This document shows positions 54,596 to 64,000 of a stretch of 64,000 nt of DNA, one piece after another. Origin of the DNA: a bacterium. Its GTDB lineage: Bacteria > Armatimonadota > Chthonomonadetes > Chthonomonadales > Chthonomonadaceae. Position 1 is the stretch's first letter, and the number at the start of each line of letters is the position of its first letter. The stretch spans positions 1-64,000 of the forward strand of contig JAJZFJ010000070.1 in NCBI GenBank assembly GCA_021805395.1. The letters run 5' to 3'. The notes beneath the pieces were generated by a model. The model was not told the DNA's origin, searched no databases, and saw only the letters and a program-made list of their open reading frames with translations. The position numbers and the translations under genes were made by a program.

Positions 54596-56739
54596 GGGTG
54601 AATTTTTGATATCCTGATTTTTTTGTGAGGAACCGAAATATTGATGTAGACTGTTCCTAAATCTTTTCGTGGTGCCTGATAGTTGACAACAAATGGAGTC
54701 GGTGAATTGGAAACAGACAGCCCCGGATCGAATGGACTTTTCAGTTGCAGGGTGGATGGAAGGGCTAACATCAGCCTGTACTGCCCCTCTGTGAGATCTG
54801 AAACTGTAAACCTTCCCTCAGAGTCGGTGGTTGCAGAAGCTGACAACCATCTAAAGGCATAGGGTGAGGGGCAGAACTGTCCGAAGAGAGGGCTGAATGC
54901 CCGAGGCGAGTATATCTCCCCTATGGAGTTCTGCAGAAGTAATGAGACATATGGTGTTAGCCCATTCATTCGCCACGGCATTATTCCTATCCTCATACCG
55001 GATGCAGGTTTTCCGTTAATGACTATGCGCCCCGTGACTTCACCCTGATTGAACATGGGCTTTTCATTCTTCATTTTCTGCATGAATGATGGAGGCATAT
55101 CCGCCTTCCTGTACCATTTTAATGATTGAGAAGCCTCGCCCATCCTTCTATACATATCCCCTATTAATCTGCAGGCGAACCTGTTTTTATGTGTAAACCA
55201 GTTCGGGTTGCCGTAGTCATTCAGCAACTCCCTGTTCTGTGGTGTGGCGGCACATGTGAAAGGTATAGTCTGAGTAGCCAGATCACACTGAGAGGGATGA
55301 GGGCCGTACTTCATATCCAGTAGAAGAAGATGAAGAGCCTTGGTTGTGTTAAACCGTAATGTGTAGCAATCGAACATATGTTTGAGAGCCATCCATGAGA
55401 GAGAGGATACATATCTTCTGGCTTTGAGAAAAGCAAGGGTGCGCTGCATTGCAACTCGGTTCGCGCTCAGGCCATCCAGAGTGTAACCATGTTTAAGAAC
55501 TGATACAGTGGGTTTATGACCTCTAAACACCAGCACATTAGTGTCTGGATATTGCGAAGATGTGCCAAATGGAACGTGAACAAGTTTAGAAAATGCTGCT
55601 GCTGCCATGGGTCCATCGGGGACGCCGGACGTCGGCTTGAGTGGGCTGTAAGGGTCTGCCACTGTCTCCATTATTGATGGCTCCAGATCATATCTCTTAA
55701 CCAATCTGGTCACAGAGAACCATTGAAGAGAGATACACCCGACTACAATAACGGTTACCTCAAGCACCGAAAGCAGTTTGAAGCTGAAATTGGAAATAGA
55801 AGCTTTCGACAGGTTAGGGATCAAAAAACAGAGAAGAATACCTGCAGATATCCATGCGCAAAATGAGCACAGGATATAAAGATGTTCAATTGGAAGAAAC
55901 AGACTAATGTTAAAAGTGCCCAGTGTTTGAAGATGCATCAGAAGTGTCTGAATATGTGTGGGTTCAACAATCACTGTTGACAGATAGACTGCCGCTCCCC
56001 ACAGAAGTCCTTTGCCACATGTGGGAATTAGGGATTTGCCACGAAAAACAGCAGGACCATGCAGAAACGTGTCTCCAATACCTCCAGAAGCGGCTGAAAA
56101 CCAGATTACCAGGCCAATAAGCATATACCTTATCATCCAGATCATTCCTGGACGCGGCAAGTAGAGTGCAGCATAGTTGTATTTGGGAAGGGGTGTTAAC
56201 TGCCATATAGCGAATACCAGCGCACCACTGAATAGAATAAGCAAAGATGTTCGCAATGGCTGGTCTGTCTCGAATGCACCATCGAAAAGTCCTTTGGTGC
56301 CAGGATTTTTTAATCGGATAGGAAGGTAATCAGGATTAAACAGGTGCGCTATCCACATCCATAACAGCGAGTAAAGTAGTATTTCTGGCACGAGAATGAC
56401 TGGCAGCTTGAGTCCATTCAGGGCAATTAGCCTACCAATTTCGCTCAGGCTCCATGCAAGAAGATGAGGTGTGGGAGTTCTGTCTTCCACACCCTGAAAA
56501 ACAATGCCCTGAGCTGGCTGGATGATATGGACTATACAGTCTGAAGCGATGGTATGCCAGGCATTGAGAAAGCCGACAAGACCAAAAAGGATACAGGTAA
56601 TGAAAATATGCTGCGTGTGAAGTGTTCGGTTTTTCTCAGGCTTTTCCTGATTTGGAGCAGGACAGATTTCTTCTGAATTGTTAGGCTCATCTGGAAGAGA
56701 TAACACGTCCGGATTATTAGAGTCCATGTCGTTCTGCAT
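54583..56739 (-). CDS. Large multi-membrane protein with C-terminal carboxypeptidase-regulatory-like domain
   Basis: 718 aa, not recognised as an enzyme. Residues about 45-350 hold eight or so membrane helices (HIFITCILFGLVGFLNAW; LLILFSGALVFAIWQLTPL; LLSVLEVTVIVVGCISLQWF). The next 220 residues are soluble and helical (RTLAFLKARRYVSSLSWMAL; LIGDMYRRMGEASQSLKWYR resembles a TPR pair). The C-terminus (RIVINGKPASGMRIGIMPWR; SEGRFTVSDLTEGQYRLMLA) is a carboxypeptidase-regulatory-like beta sandwich. Overlaps the RDD gene upstream by 23 bp. Its role may be in the envelope or in transport; undetermined. Confidence 0.75.
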   Translation of the reverse strand: MQNDMDSNNPDVLSLPDEPNNSEEICPAPNQEKPEKNRTLHTQHIFITCILFGLVGFLNAWHTIASDCIVHIIQPAQGIVFQGVEDRTPTPHLLAWSLSEIGRLIALNGLKLPVILVPEILLYSLLWMWIAHLFNPDYLPIRLKNPGTKGLFDGAFETDQPLRTSLLILFSGALVFAIWQLTPLPKYNYAALYLPRPGMIWMIRYMLIGLVIWFSAASGGIGDTFLHGPAVFRGKSLIPTCGKGLLWGAAVYLSTVIVEPTHIQTLLMHLQTLGTFNISLFLPIEHLYILCSFCAWISAGILLCFLIPNLSKASISNFSFKLLSVLEVTVIVVGCISLQWFSVTRLVKRYDLEPSIMETVADPYSPLKPTSGVPDGPMAAAAFSKLVHVPFGTSSQYPDTNVLVFRGHKPTVSVLKHGYTLDGLSANRVAMQRTLAFLKARRYVSSLSWMALKHMFDCYTLRFNTTKALHLLLLDMKYGPHPSQCDLATQTIPFTCAATPQNRELLNDYGNPNWFTHKNRFACRLIGDMYRRMGEASQSLKWYRKADMPPSFMQKMKNEKPMFNQGEVTGRIVINGKPASGMRIGIMPWRMNGLTPYVSLLLQNSIGEIYSPRAFSPLFGQFCPSPYAFRWLSASATTDSEGRFTVSDLTEGQYRLMLALPSTLQLKSPFDPGLSVSNSPTPFVVNYQAPRKDLGTVYINISVPHKKIRISKIHPEPQ

Positions 56740-57517
56740 ACTTTAGCTCAATTGCCTCCAGTATATCGGCAAATTGAAGTTGATAATAGACAGTGGCATC
56801 TGTAATTTCTAACCTTTCTAACAGGGGTCTGGCCATATATTCCGCAGTAGCTGCCTGCACCGCAGTATGCATCTCTGGTCGCCGAAGTGTGAACAGTTTT
56901 ATCGTTCGATACTCTTCTGGAGTTATTCTTTCGATGTTTTGCATGAGAGGGACATACTTTCTAACCTGATCTGTGAGAGCCAGATTCGGATTATCAATCA
57001 GCTCTCTACCTTCTGCTTCCAAAACAACAACTGTGGATGCTGCATAATCACCTATACGCTGAAATCTGGGACTTAAAAGCACACTCACAAGAGCAGGTGT
57101 GCCCATAAGGAAAATAACTGGTGAAATGGGAATGAGGCCGAGATCTACGATTCTTAATAAATTTCGAATTAAACTTGCCTGAAATGTGATTGGGACACCA
57201 TCTGTTCTCATTACACGAAGTTTCAAAAGCCGCTTGCCCGGTGAGCGTCCACCCCATATCATCTCAAAAAACACAAAGTATCCAAATTCAACAATAAAAA
57301 CGGCAATTAAACCTACTGCACTAAGGATACTGCCAAGAGCAGGCATAGACTTGTGAAAACCCATCAAAACGAGCATTGTAATACCATACAGGGTTAAGAT
57401 GGTTGCAATCATTATGAGAAAATCAAAAATAAAGGCTACCAGACGTGGGGCGAACCCCGCAGTCTGGTAGACAACTTCAACATTCTCTGGTGTAGTTAGT
57501 TTAAACTGTCGGTTCAT
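56717..57517 (-). CDS. RDD family membrane protein
   Basis: 266 aa. RDD signature region: APRLVAFIFDFLIMIATILT near the start, then GRSPGKRLLKLRVMRTDGVP with membrane helices on each side (MLVLMGFHKSMPALGSILSA; GLIAVFIVEFGYFVFFEMIW). RDD proteins are small membrane proteins of unclear role; some are Na+/H+ antiporters. The first 4 bases overlap the zwf stop (ATGA), and it overlaps the next gene by 23 bp, so all three genes are coupled. Confidence 0.87.
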   Translation of the reverse strand: MNRQFKLTTPENVEVVYQTAGFAPRLVAFIFDFLIMIATILTLYGITMLVLMGFHKSMPALGSILSAVGLIAVFIVEFGYFVFFEMIWGGRSPGKRLLKLRVMRTDGVPITFQASLIRNLLRIVDLGLIPISPVIFLMGTPALVSVLLSPRFQRIGDYAASTVVVLEAEGRELIDNPNLALTDQVRKYVPLMQNIERITPEEYRTIKLFTLRRPEMHTAVQAATAEYMARPLLERLEITDATVYYQLQFADILEAIELKYAERHGL

Positions 57518-59211
57518 GTTTTATCTGATTGCTGCTCCATTTTTGCCTTGTCATGACTTAATCGCCTCGCCCCCACCGGTTCGCCTCCATGGTCTACACG
57601 TACTGTTGTTTGCGGTGCTCCTGAAGTCATGTTGGTCACCATCTGATTTCTCCAGGCACGACCGTCTCTAGTGAGCAGGGCATCCGCTGCTGCAGGGCCC
57701 CATGTCCCAGCGGAGTAGTTAGGAAATGGTTGATAGGACTTGGTTGCAGTCCATATCTCCAGTAGAGGCTCTAGAAGTGCCCAGGCCACTTCAACCTGGT
57801 CTGCCCTGTTGAAGAGTGTTGCGTCACCTATCATTGCATCAAGCAGCAGGGTCTCATAAGCCGTTGCCGGCTGTACCTGGAACGCATCGGAATAGCTGAA
57901 ATCCATCTGAACCTGTCTCAGCCTCATCTCAGGTCCAGGAACTTTGGCACCAAACCGGAGAGTGATTCCCTCTGCTGGTGCCAGTCTCATTATTATTACG
58001 TTGGGATCCACCTGATCTCCAGCACCCAGTGAGAAGAAAAGGTGCGGGACTCGTTTAAACTGGATAACAATCTCGGTTACTTTGGCAGGCATTCGCTTAC
58101 CCGACCGGATGTAGAAAGGTACATCTGCCCACCGCCAGTTATCGACATAGAGCTTAAGTGCGGCATACGTTTCTGTATTCGAGTTAGGGTTAACGTTCTC
58201 TTCATGCCTGTAGCCGGGTACATTTGCTCCGTCCACTATTCCTGGCCCATACTGTCCTCTTACAGCCATATCAGACAGGTTTTCGGGATTGATTGGCACT
58301 ATTGCCCGGAGCACATCTGCTTTACGGTCTCTAACACTGGAGCCCGCATACCGCACGGGAGGTTCCATGCAGATGATTGCCAGAAGCTGCAGTAGATGGT
58401 TCTGGAACATGTCTCTCAGGCAGCCTGCATTGTCGTAATAGCCACCCCTATGTTCAACTCCCAGCGTCTCAGCTGCCGTAATCTGCACATGATCGATGTA
58501 GCGCCTGTTCCAGATTGGCTCTATGATGGAGTTTGAGAACCGGAATGCCATGATGTTTTGCACATTCTCTTTACCAAGATAGTGATCTATTCGATAGATT
58601 TGCTCCTCATTTACAACTTCATGTATGGAGGCATTCAGTTCCTGTGCAGAACCCAGATCATGACCAAATGGCTTTTCAATGATGATACGGGTCCAGCCTT
58701 CCCCAGTAGCTTTTTTACTGGTGAGTCCGTTCTGTCCAAGACATTTAACAATGTCTGAATAGAAGGATGGTGAGGTGGCCAAATAGAACAGCCTGTTAGG
58801 GGGAGCTTGAGCAGCCTCCTCCACAACTTTCAGGCGTGCAAGTAGATTCTGGTAACCTTCAGGTGCCAGGAAATCAGCCGTTACATAGTGCAGTCCCTTT
58901 GCAAAAGCATCCCAGATTCGCTTGTCAAACGGTTTAGCTTCTTTAGAGCTTTTAACACCTTCCTCCATGGATACTCGGAATGTATCATCATCCATAGGAG
59001 TTACAGCAAAACCAAACACCTGAAAACCATCTGGCAAGAGTCCATCGTAAGCCAGATTGTAGAGTGCTGGGATTAACTTCCGTTTTGTCAGATCGCCAGA
59101 TGCTCCAAAGATAATGAAGGAGCAAAACTCCTCTGGTCTGTGAAAAAGGGAACTAACAGAGGTTAAATGTGTTGGATCCTCTACGGAACTTATAGAGGCG
59201 GAGGTGTTCAT
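57514..59211 (-). CDS. zwf: Glucose-6-phosphate 1-dehydrogenase
   Basis: 565 aa. NAD(P)-binding Rossmann start (FIIFGASGDLTKRKLIPALY) and the active-site signature RIDHYLGKENVQNIMAFRF. VPFYIRSGKRMPAKVTEIVI also fits. Oxidises glucose-6-phosphate to 6-phosphogluconolactone and makes NADPH. It is longer than the usual 490 residues, with an N-terminal extension of about 30 and a C-terminal extension of about 40 (after AWRNQMV). ATG 59211 follows AGGAAAGAG; the upstream in-frame start at 59247 lacks an SD. No gnd or pgl gene is in view. Confidence 0.95.
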   Translation of the reverse strand: MNTSASISSVEDPTHLTSVSSLFHRPEEFCSFIIFGASGDLTKRKLIPALYNLAYDGLLPDGFQVFGFAVTPMDDDTFRVSMEEGVKSSKEAKPFDKRIWDAFAKGLHYVTADFLAPEGYQNLLARLKVVEEAAQAPPNRLFYLATSPSFYSDIVKCLGQNGLTSKKATGEGWTRIIIEKPFGHDLGSAQELNASIHEVVNEEQIYRIDHYLGKENVQNIMAFRFSNSIIEPIWNRRYIDHVQITAAETLGVEHRGGYYDNAGCLRDMFQNHLLQLLAIICMEPPVRYAGSSVRDRKADVLRAIVPINPENLSDMAVRGQYGPGIVDGANVPGYRHEENVNPNSNTETYAALKLYVDNWRWADVPFYIRSGKRMPAKVTEIVIQFKRVPHLFFSLGAGDQVDPNVIIMRLAPAEGITLRFGAKVPGPEMRLRQVQMDFSYSDAFQVQPATAYETLLLDAMIGDATLFNRADQVEVAWALLEPLLEIWTATKSYQPFPNYSAGTWGPAAADALLTRDGRAWRNQMVTNMTSGAPQTTVRVDHGGEPVGARRLSHDKAKMEQQSDKT

Positions 59212-59296
59212 ATGGTTCTCTTTCCTGTTCTTGTATTCTAATACCATCTACCTTTGAGGGTTATCTAATAGTCACCATTTGACCAGATTTACCCGA

Positions 59297-60361
59297 TTAA
59301 TTGGGGAAGGTAATTACAACTTTGCCAGATTGGCCACCATCTGCAACCTGATAGGCTTCAGATGCTTTCTCCAATGTGTATCGGTGAGTCACAATTATAT
59401 CTGGATGTATATTCCAGCGGGAAACATTTTCTGTGAGCTCAGCCATGTGCGCTAAACTAGTTACCCAGGAACCAAAAAGAGTTATTTGAGGGTGAATAAG
59501 AAGCGGTGAAACATCGAACTGTACTTTTCCACCTTCTCCCACAAAGGCACAACGTCCCCAATGGCGTGTACCCTGGATTGCGAGCAGCCGGGCTGATGCA
59601 ACGCCAGAACAGTCCACACTAACCTCACAGCCATGCCCGGATGTAAGCCCATGAATAGCACTCAGCGTGTCATCGGTAACAGGTAAGGCATGTGTGGTCA
59701 GTCCAAGTCGATTGGCCAGGTCACGTCTCTCATCGCTAATGTCCACGCCTATAATCTCCTGTACTCCCAACTGCCTTGCTAGCATGGCAGCAGCGAGTCC
59801 CACGGGTCCCAATCCTGTGATGAGCATCCTGTCTTTACCGCTTGTGTGCATCCTGGTGATGGCTTCCCATGCTGTGCCGAACCCGCAGGCTATCAGCGCG
59901 CCATCTTCAAATGTTAAGTTGTCTGGCAAAGTTATGAGTGTGTTCTCTTCAGCCAGCATAAATGGAGCATGACCGCCATTACGCTGCCACCCATAAGCGG
60001 CTCTATACTGGCTTTGGCACGAGATCATGTAACCAGCTTTGCAATCATCACAGATTCCACATCCACTGATATGGTAGACAATTACACGGTCTCCCACCTT
60101 GAACTGCTTGCATCCCGGACCAACCTGCACAACTTCACCACAAGGCTCATGCCCCGCAACAACTCCCTGGTATGCCTCTGCACCCACACCAAGGTGCTCA
60201 CGATAGATTGCTCGAATATCGCTTCCACAGATCGAACTTGCACGAATTTTGATCAGAACCTGTCCAAATCCCGGCTCAGGTACCGGCAGTTCCCGATAGT
60301 CTACCGTACTATTACCTGGAAGAATAAGCCCTCGCATAGATGAGGGAATTGTTGTGCTCAT
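59297..60361 (-). CDS. Zinc-dependent medium-chain alcohol/polyol dehydrogenase
   Basis: 354 aa. Catalytic zinc: Cys in [13 protein letters not shown] and His-Glu in [15 protein letters not shown]; structural zinc lobe with four Cys in [18 protein letters not shown](P) fold: [20 protein letters not shown]. Fits threonine/iditol/sorbitol-type dehydrogenases; the substrate cannot be told. SD AAGGAG nine bases before ATG. It follows zwf's direction and precedes it on the transcript by 85 bp; the aldo/keto reductase gene lies upstream, making a carbonyl/polyol redox group. Confidence 0.9.
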   Translation of the reverse strand: MSTTIPSSMRGLILPGNSTVDYRELPVPEPGFGQVLIKIRASSICGSDIRAIYREHLGVGAEAYQGVVAGHEPCGEVVQVGPGCKQFKVGDRVIVYHISGCGICDDCKAGYMISCQSQYRAAYGWQRNGGHAPFMLAEENTLITLPDNLTFEDGALIACGFGTAWEAITRMHTSGKDRMLITGLGPVGLAAAMLARQLGVQEIIGVDISDERRDLANRLGLTTHALPVTDDTLSAIHGLTSGHGCEVSVDCSGVASARLLAIQGTRHWGRCAFVGEGGKVQFDVSPLLIHPQITLFGSWVTSLAHMAELTENVSRWNIHPDIIVTHRYTLEKASEAYQVADGGQSGKVVITFPN

Positions 60362-60393
60362 TAAACAGAACTCCTTAAAAATAGTCTAATCTG

Positions 60394-61431
60394 TTATGCT
60401 GGGGTTATCACACCGTTTACATCCCACAAATCTTCCCAATTCTGATCTGGCTTCCAGAGAAAAACCTGTCCCTTTATCAGTCGGCATCCCCTATCGATAG
60501 AAGCAATTCTATCCATATCAGCATCCGATAGTGGTGGTGTAAGGAGGGATTGGAGACTGGCGAGATACTGGTGACGCTTCACAGAGAATGGAATTGGAAG
60601 CTGTCCTCGCTGTACAGCCCACTTCACACACACAACGGCTGGGTGTATATTCAACTTTTTAGCGATATCAACAATCACCGAGTCTTCAATATCAACACTA
60701 TCATCCGCAGTTCTATCTCTCACGGGACGGTTGGGAGATCCAATGGGACTGTAAGCAATGGGGATCATCTGCTGAGACTTCACAAATTTGAACAGCTCTG
60801 GCTGCTGGAAATGAGGATGCAGTTCCATCTCATTGCAGCAGGGTTTTATTTTAGCATCATTGAGAAGTGCGGACAATTTAGGAATTGTCATGTTTGATGT
60901 GCCAATATGTCGTACCAACCCCAGCTCTACCAGTTTCTCCATTTGACGCCATGTTTTCATGTAGTTCTGATGAATGTAGGGCTGCGCGTGTTCGTCCCGA
61001 GAAGTGACATCAACTCCTGCTGCATGGTGGTTTGGAAACGGCCAGTGGATTAAGTAAAGATCCAGGTAGTCTAGCCCTAAATCAGATAGGGATTTCTTGC
61101 AGGCTGGAATCACGCTCTCTTCTGCATGAGAGTCATTCCAAAGCTTGGAGGTAATCCATAACGACTCCCGCTTCACACCCTCCTTCATAACCTGGGCGAG
61201 AGATCTGCCAATAACATCTTCATTCCTGTAAATGGCAGCACAGTCTATATGCCTGAATCCAATGTGTATGGCATCTTTTACTGCATCTCCTATTTGCTGG
61301 GCCGAAAAGTTATCTGATCCGAAAGTGCCCAGACCAATCCCAGGGATCTTTGCTCCGTCATACAATGTAAAATATGGAACCAAAGAGGGATCAATATAGG
61401 GCGGTTCAGATTGGTTTGTTAAGTCTGACAT
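60394..61431 (-). CDS. Aldo/keto reductase
   Basis: 345 aa, NADPH-dependent (beta/alpha)8 barrel. Catalytic tetrad: Asp and Tyr in HIDCAAIYRNEDVIG, Lys in LWITSKLWNDSHAEE and His in DLYLIHWPFPN. The N-terminal GTFGSDNFSAQQIGDAVKDA and the loop WAVQRGQLPIPFSVKRHQ fit the family. Reduces aldehydes or sugars; substrate unknown. SD AGGA nine bases before ATG. Same strand as the dehydrogenase 32 bp downstream. Confidence 0.93.
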   Translation of the reverse strand: MSDLTNQSEPPYIDPSLVPYFTLYDGAKIPGIGLGTFGSDNFSAQQIGDAVKDAIHIGFRHIDCAAIYRNEDVIGRSLAQVMKEGVKRESLWITSKLWNDSHAEESVIPACKKSLSDLGLDYLDLYLIHWPFPNHHAAGVDVTSRDEHAQPYIHQNYMKTWRQMEKLVELGLVRHIGTSNMTIPKLSALLNDAKIKPCCNEMELHPHFQQPELFKFVKSQQMIPIAYSPIGSPNRPVRDRTADDSVDIEDSVIVDIAKKLNIHPAVVCVKWAVQRGQLPIPFSVKRHQYLASLQSLLTPPLSDADMDRIASIDRGCRLIKGQVFLWKPDQNWEDLWDVNGVITPA

Positions 61432-61942
61432 CGTTTGTTATCCTAAGGTATTTGCTTCAAGTCTGGCAGTCTGCAATGGTGATTCCATGCATTCCGTTAT
61501 CAATGCTAATTATGGCACAACCTAAGCTTGAGTTAGTGGTGAAGGAATAAATAATGGCAGTTATCTTTTAATATCAATCTATTGGTGGCATTCAGTCTAG
61601 ATAATATGTCAAGTCGTAATTTTATAACCGCGTGGGATTAGTTATTGTGTAGTATTCGAATTCAGAACTGTATTCATAGTTAAACTTCTTCGAATTTACC
61701 TAATTATAATTACAGCTAAATGGTATGAGGTATGTCTGATTGATCTATCCAACAGGCAGCAGGGAATTAAGAGGATTTGATGAACATATCAGCATGGCAG
61801 GCTGTAAATCAGTCTTGACTGTCGGCTGGCTACCCACTACTTTCATACACGGCTGATTTGGCACTGCTGTAACAAAATCCAGGATGGAGAACCTTTTTGG
61901 TTTTTCGAAATACTATTGGTTGATATGCCGCTGAATATGTTG
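61432..61942. other. Intergenic, no gene seen
   Basis: About 510 bp between the aldo/keto reductase start and the small Sm-like gene. It should contain the promoter of the reductase group. No ORF with an SD, no tRNA, and no strong terminator was found. Confidence 0.45.
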
Positions 61943-62218
61943 TTACTCTTTTGAGATATCAGCGGGTCGGAGAAGAGTTTTAGCTTCTCTAGTTTGCGGA
62001 ATGGTCTCTAAAAGCTTAATTAGTCTGATTGCCGCAGTAGGTATGAGCAGACGCTCTCCACCCTCTTTTAAAAGTTCCACCCAAAACGGACTGATATATA
62101 CCAGTGTGCCATTATCTGTGTATGCGCTTGGGTAGTGAACTATTACTTTTGAGCCTATATATCGTGTAATATATTCGCTCTTTACTTCTGCTTCTCCGTC
62201 CTGATGTAATGTTTCCAT
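61943..62218 (-). CDS. Small Sm-like/SH3-like fold protein of unknown function
   Basis: 91 aa. The middle (YITRYIGSKVIVHYPSAYTD, NGTLVYISPFWVELLKEGGE, RLLIPTAAIRLIKLL) has the length and pattern of an LSm-type beta barrel: a beta strand, a turn with Gly, a 'fw-v-l' strand and a final 'iP-aAI' strand. Hfq-like RNA binding is possible but unproven. Flanks are polar. No recognisable family. Weak SD before ATG 62218. It stands alone, 377 bp from the PilB-like gene. Confidence 0.6.
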   Translation of the reverse strand: METLHQDGEAEVKSEYITRYIGSKVIVHYPSAYTDNGTLVYISPFWVELLKEGGERLLIPTAAIRLIKLLETIPQTREAKTLLRPADISKE

Positions 62219-62595
62219 CTCTAATCTTGCCTTTTCCCTGGTTTCATAAATTAAGAACTATTCCTGATAAGACCCAGCATGATCTACTATAATCCTGAAT
62301 TATTTCATAACGCATTCAGGAGATAAGTATATCACGGAGATTGAGAAATGGATGTATTACAGTGGGAATTTTGTATATAAAGTGTCTAAAACAGCGTTTC
62401 CTTTTCACTGATTGCACGGAATTACATAGCGCTTGAAGTTAATGTGCCGGAGAAGTCTTGAATCGAGAGGCTATCCAACCAGAGGAATCCATTTAACAAG
62501 CCGGAAGGGAAAATACCGGTTTCAGATGAAGACAGATCTGTGGCTGAAATACAAAATACATGCCTACAGATCTATCTTTCAATATCACTCAGAAG
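62219..62595. other. Intergenic, no gene seen
   Basis: It contains short complementary segments (CCGG at about 62501 and 62516; ACAGATCTGT near 62532) but no fold I can name. A 75-codon frame here has no ribosome site and no motif. Confidence 0.4.
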
Positions 62596-64000
62596 TTATG
62601 CCACCCTCAACTGTGGAAGTTCGGGTACCACAGGCAATTCATCTTCCTCGAAGGGTGTGAAGGTATCCAGATAGATAAGCCTCTGAACTTCCTGAATAGT
62701 GGTCTGCCCTGCTATAGCTCTCTTGCAGGCATCTGCCTGAATGCTTCTGTAGCCAAATTTAGAAGCAATCTCTTTCAGAGTGCTCACAGATTCTCTGGAA
62801 GCGATAGCACTCTGCATCTCGGTGGAGATAGGCATTACTTCATGTACTCCCTGCCTGCCTCTAAAACCCAGATTGAAACACCGTTCGCAGCCAGTAGGGC
62901 GCCACAAAGTATCTGATCCTTTACCGCATATCGATTTCAGGAGAGCATTCTCCTCTCTTGTTGCCTCAACCTGCTTTTTGCAGTGTGGACAAAGAACCCT
63001 CAGCAGCCTCTGAGCGGTAACCCCTATGAGTGCGGTGCTTAGTAGATATGGCTCCATACCAACATCGAGCAGCCTTGGAATGGCACTTGCTGCATCATTG
63101 CAGTGAAGTGTAGAGAGAACGAGGTGACCGGTGAGTGCGGCTCTGATGGCAGTCTGTGCAGTTTCCTGGTCGCGAATCTCTCCAACCAGCACAATGTCTG
63201 GATCCTGTCTCAAAATTGCCCTTAACTGGGCAGCGAACGTGAGGCCGGCTTTGTCGTTCACCTGACACTGGTTGATACCTGCTATTTCATACTCCACCGG
63301 GTCTTCACACGTCATGATGTTCGTGGTCTGACTCTTAAGAGCATTGATGGAAGCATACAAAGTTGTGGTTTTACCACTACCCGTTGGTCCAGTGACGAGG
63401 ATGATGCCATGTGGTTTTCGAATCATATCGCTGAAAAGCCGCATATTAGACGGAGCGAATCCCAGCTGGTCAAGTGTCCTTAACGTGGCGGTTTTATCGA
63501 GAATTCTAAGAACTATTCTCTGTCCATGGTGTGATGGAAGAACAGATACTCTCATATCTATTTCTCTACCATCCACAACCACGCTCAGGCGTCCATCCTG
63601 TGGCACCCGGTATTCAACAATATCCAGTTCCGCCATAATCTTCATACGGGCAATGAGACCATTCTGAAGCAGACCTGGTATTGTATGGACTACCCTAAGA
63701 TCTCCATCTACCCTGAAGCGAACCTCAACACTGTTCTTCCTGGGTTCAATATGTATGTCACTTGCATGTATTCTAACCGCATCCAGCAGAATCTGGTTCA
63801 CGATATTAACGACTGGCCCCGCTTCTGCCTCTCTTCTAAGATTCTCCTGTCTGGAACTCTGCTCAGCTTCACCCTGCATGTTACCAATTGCATCAGTAAC
63901 AAGTCTTTGCAGAGCTACACTGTTGTTTCCCCGCATCTGTTCCAAAACCTGCCTGATACGGTCTTCTGTTGCTAACACAGGCTCAACCCTCATTCTGGTG
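62596..64000 (-). CDS. pilB: Type IV pilus/type II secretion assembly ATPase (PilB/GspE), N-terminus cut by window edge
   Basis: About 468 codons visible; the frame is open to base 64000 and lacks the usual N-terminal domain, so the start is outside. Seen in order: AVRIHASDIHIEPRKNSVEV, Walker A VTGPTGSGKTTTLYASINAL, Asp box MTCEDPVEYEIAGINQCQVN, Walker B ILRQDPDIVLVGEIRDQETA, His box GHLVLSTLHCNDAASAIPRL, and the Cys4 zinc site with CPHC and CERC. Powers pilus extension or pseudopilus assembly at the inner membrane. It may drive assembly of the pilin-like protein at 41392. PilB versus GspE is not separable here. Confidence 0.92.
   Translation of the reverse strand, partial: TRMRVEPVLATEDRIRQVLEQMRGNNSVALQRLVTDAIGNMQGEAEQSSRQENLRREAEAGPVVNIVNQILLDAVRIHASDIHIEPRKNSVEVRFRVDGDLRVVHTIPGLLQNGLIARMKIMAELDIVEYRVPQDGRLSVVVDGREIDMRVSVLPSHHGQRIVLRILDKTATLRTLDQLGFAPSNMRLFSDMIRKPHGIILVTGPTGSGKTTTLYASINALKSQTTNIMTCEDPVEYEIAGINQCQVNDKAGLTFAAQLRAILRQDPDIVLVGEIRDQETAQTAIRAALTGHLVLSTLHCNDAASAIPRLLDVGMEPYLLSTALIGVTAQRLLRVLCPHCKKQVEATREENALLKSICGKGSDTLWRPTGCERCFNLGFRGRQGVHEVMPISTEMQSAIASRESVSTLKEIASKFGYRSIQADACKRAIAGQTTIQEVQRLIYLDTFTPFEEDELPVVPELPQLRVA

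Noticed and set aside
62433-62660. 75-codon ORF in the gap before the PilB-like gene
   Set aside because: No SD and no motif; it overlaps the 3' end of the pilB-like gene on the other strand.

Overview
The window is one continuous stretch of bacterial chromosome with housekeeping content and no phage, insertion-sequence or CRISPR signal. The best taxonomic guess is Armatimonadota or a close relative. This rests on a prepilin-like protein of the family with an N-terminal [22 protein letters not shown] segment plus a DYDELYP motif, on an alternative complex III, on a secreted tricorn-type protease, and on a fliA/flhG motility cluster laid out as in Gram-positive bacteria. There is no rRNA or ribosomal protein gene to confirm it. 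The DNA is moderately AT-rich by eye. About nine genes appear to start at TTG with good Shine-Dalgarno (SD) sequences, so several starts here differ from the longest ORF.

Layout. 1-2659 (minus): actB (cut by the left edge) and actA of alternative complex III. 3202-3275: tRNA-Met. 3868-9129 (plus): a membrane protein of unknown function, an A-type Fe-S carrier and a tricorn protease. 9225-16990: a HEAT-like protein, topA, a dipeptide epimerase, a dNTPase, a Nudix hydrolase, a ThuA-like protein and a small secreted protein. 17100-19576: a promoter with an overlapping perfect palindrome drives an asparagine-synthetase-like gene abutting a radical SAM gene; this is the best candidate for an undescribed pathway. 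19699-22785: a DUF58 and BatA-like von Willebrand pair. 22903-27994 (minus): fliC, fliD, fliS and a FlgN/FliT-like chaperone, behind a sigma-28-type promoter.

28337-32631: a lipoprotein plus a LmeA-like protein, then aroA, an M24 aminopeptidase and a PhyH dioxygenase. 33063-35507: two secreted proteins of unknown function; the leader of the first carries a Shine-Dalgarno-containing 18-bp unit in tandem. 36040-40642: a fatty acid hydroxylase, phoU, and a sulfur region with a divergent Fe-S APS reductase and APS kinase followed by a PHP phosphoesterase. 40639-45112: a BI-1 protein, the prepilin-like protein, DUF192, lexA, DUF1802 and an unknown membrane protein.

45173-48258 (minus): lysA, a site-2 protease and trpS, with a promoter and a long leader. 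48704-54595 (minus): flhG, a small membrane protein, fliA, a small acidic protein, a SwrB-like protein, a SurA/PrsA-like lipoprotein and a YabN-type MazG fusion, with a second sigma-28-like site before flhG. 54583-61431 (minus): a large membrane protein, an RDD protein, zwf, a zinc alcohol dehydrogenase and an aldo/keto reductase. 61943-64000 (minus): a small Sm-like protein and a PilB/GspE ATPase cut by the right edge.

The themes are electron transport, motility (filament genes at 23-28 kb and their regulators at 51-54 kb, apparently joined by one promoter type), sulfur and amino-acid assimilation, and NADPH supply.
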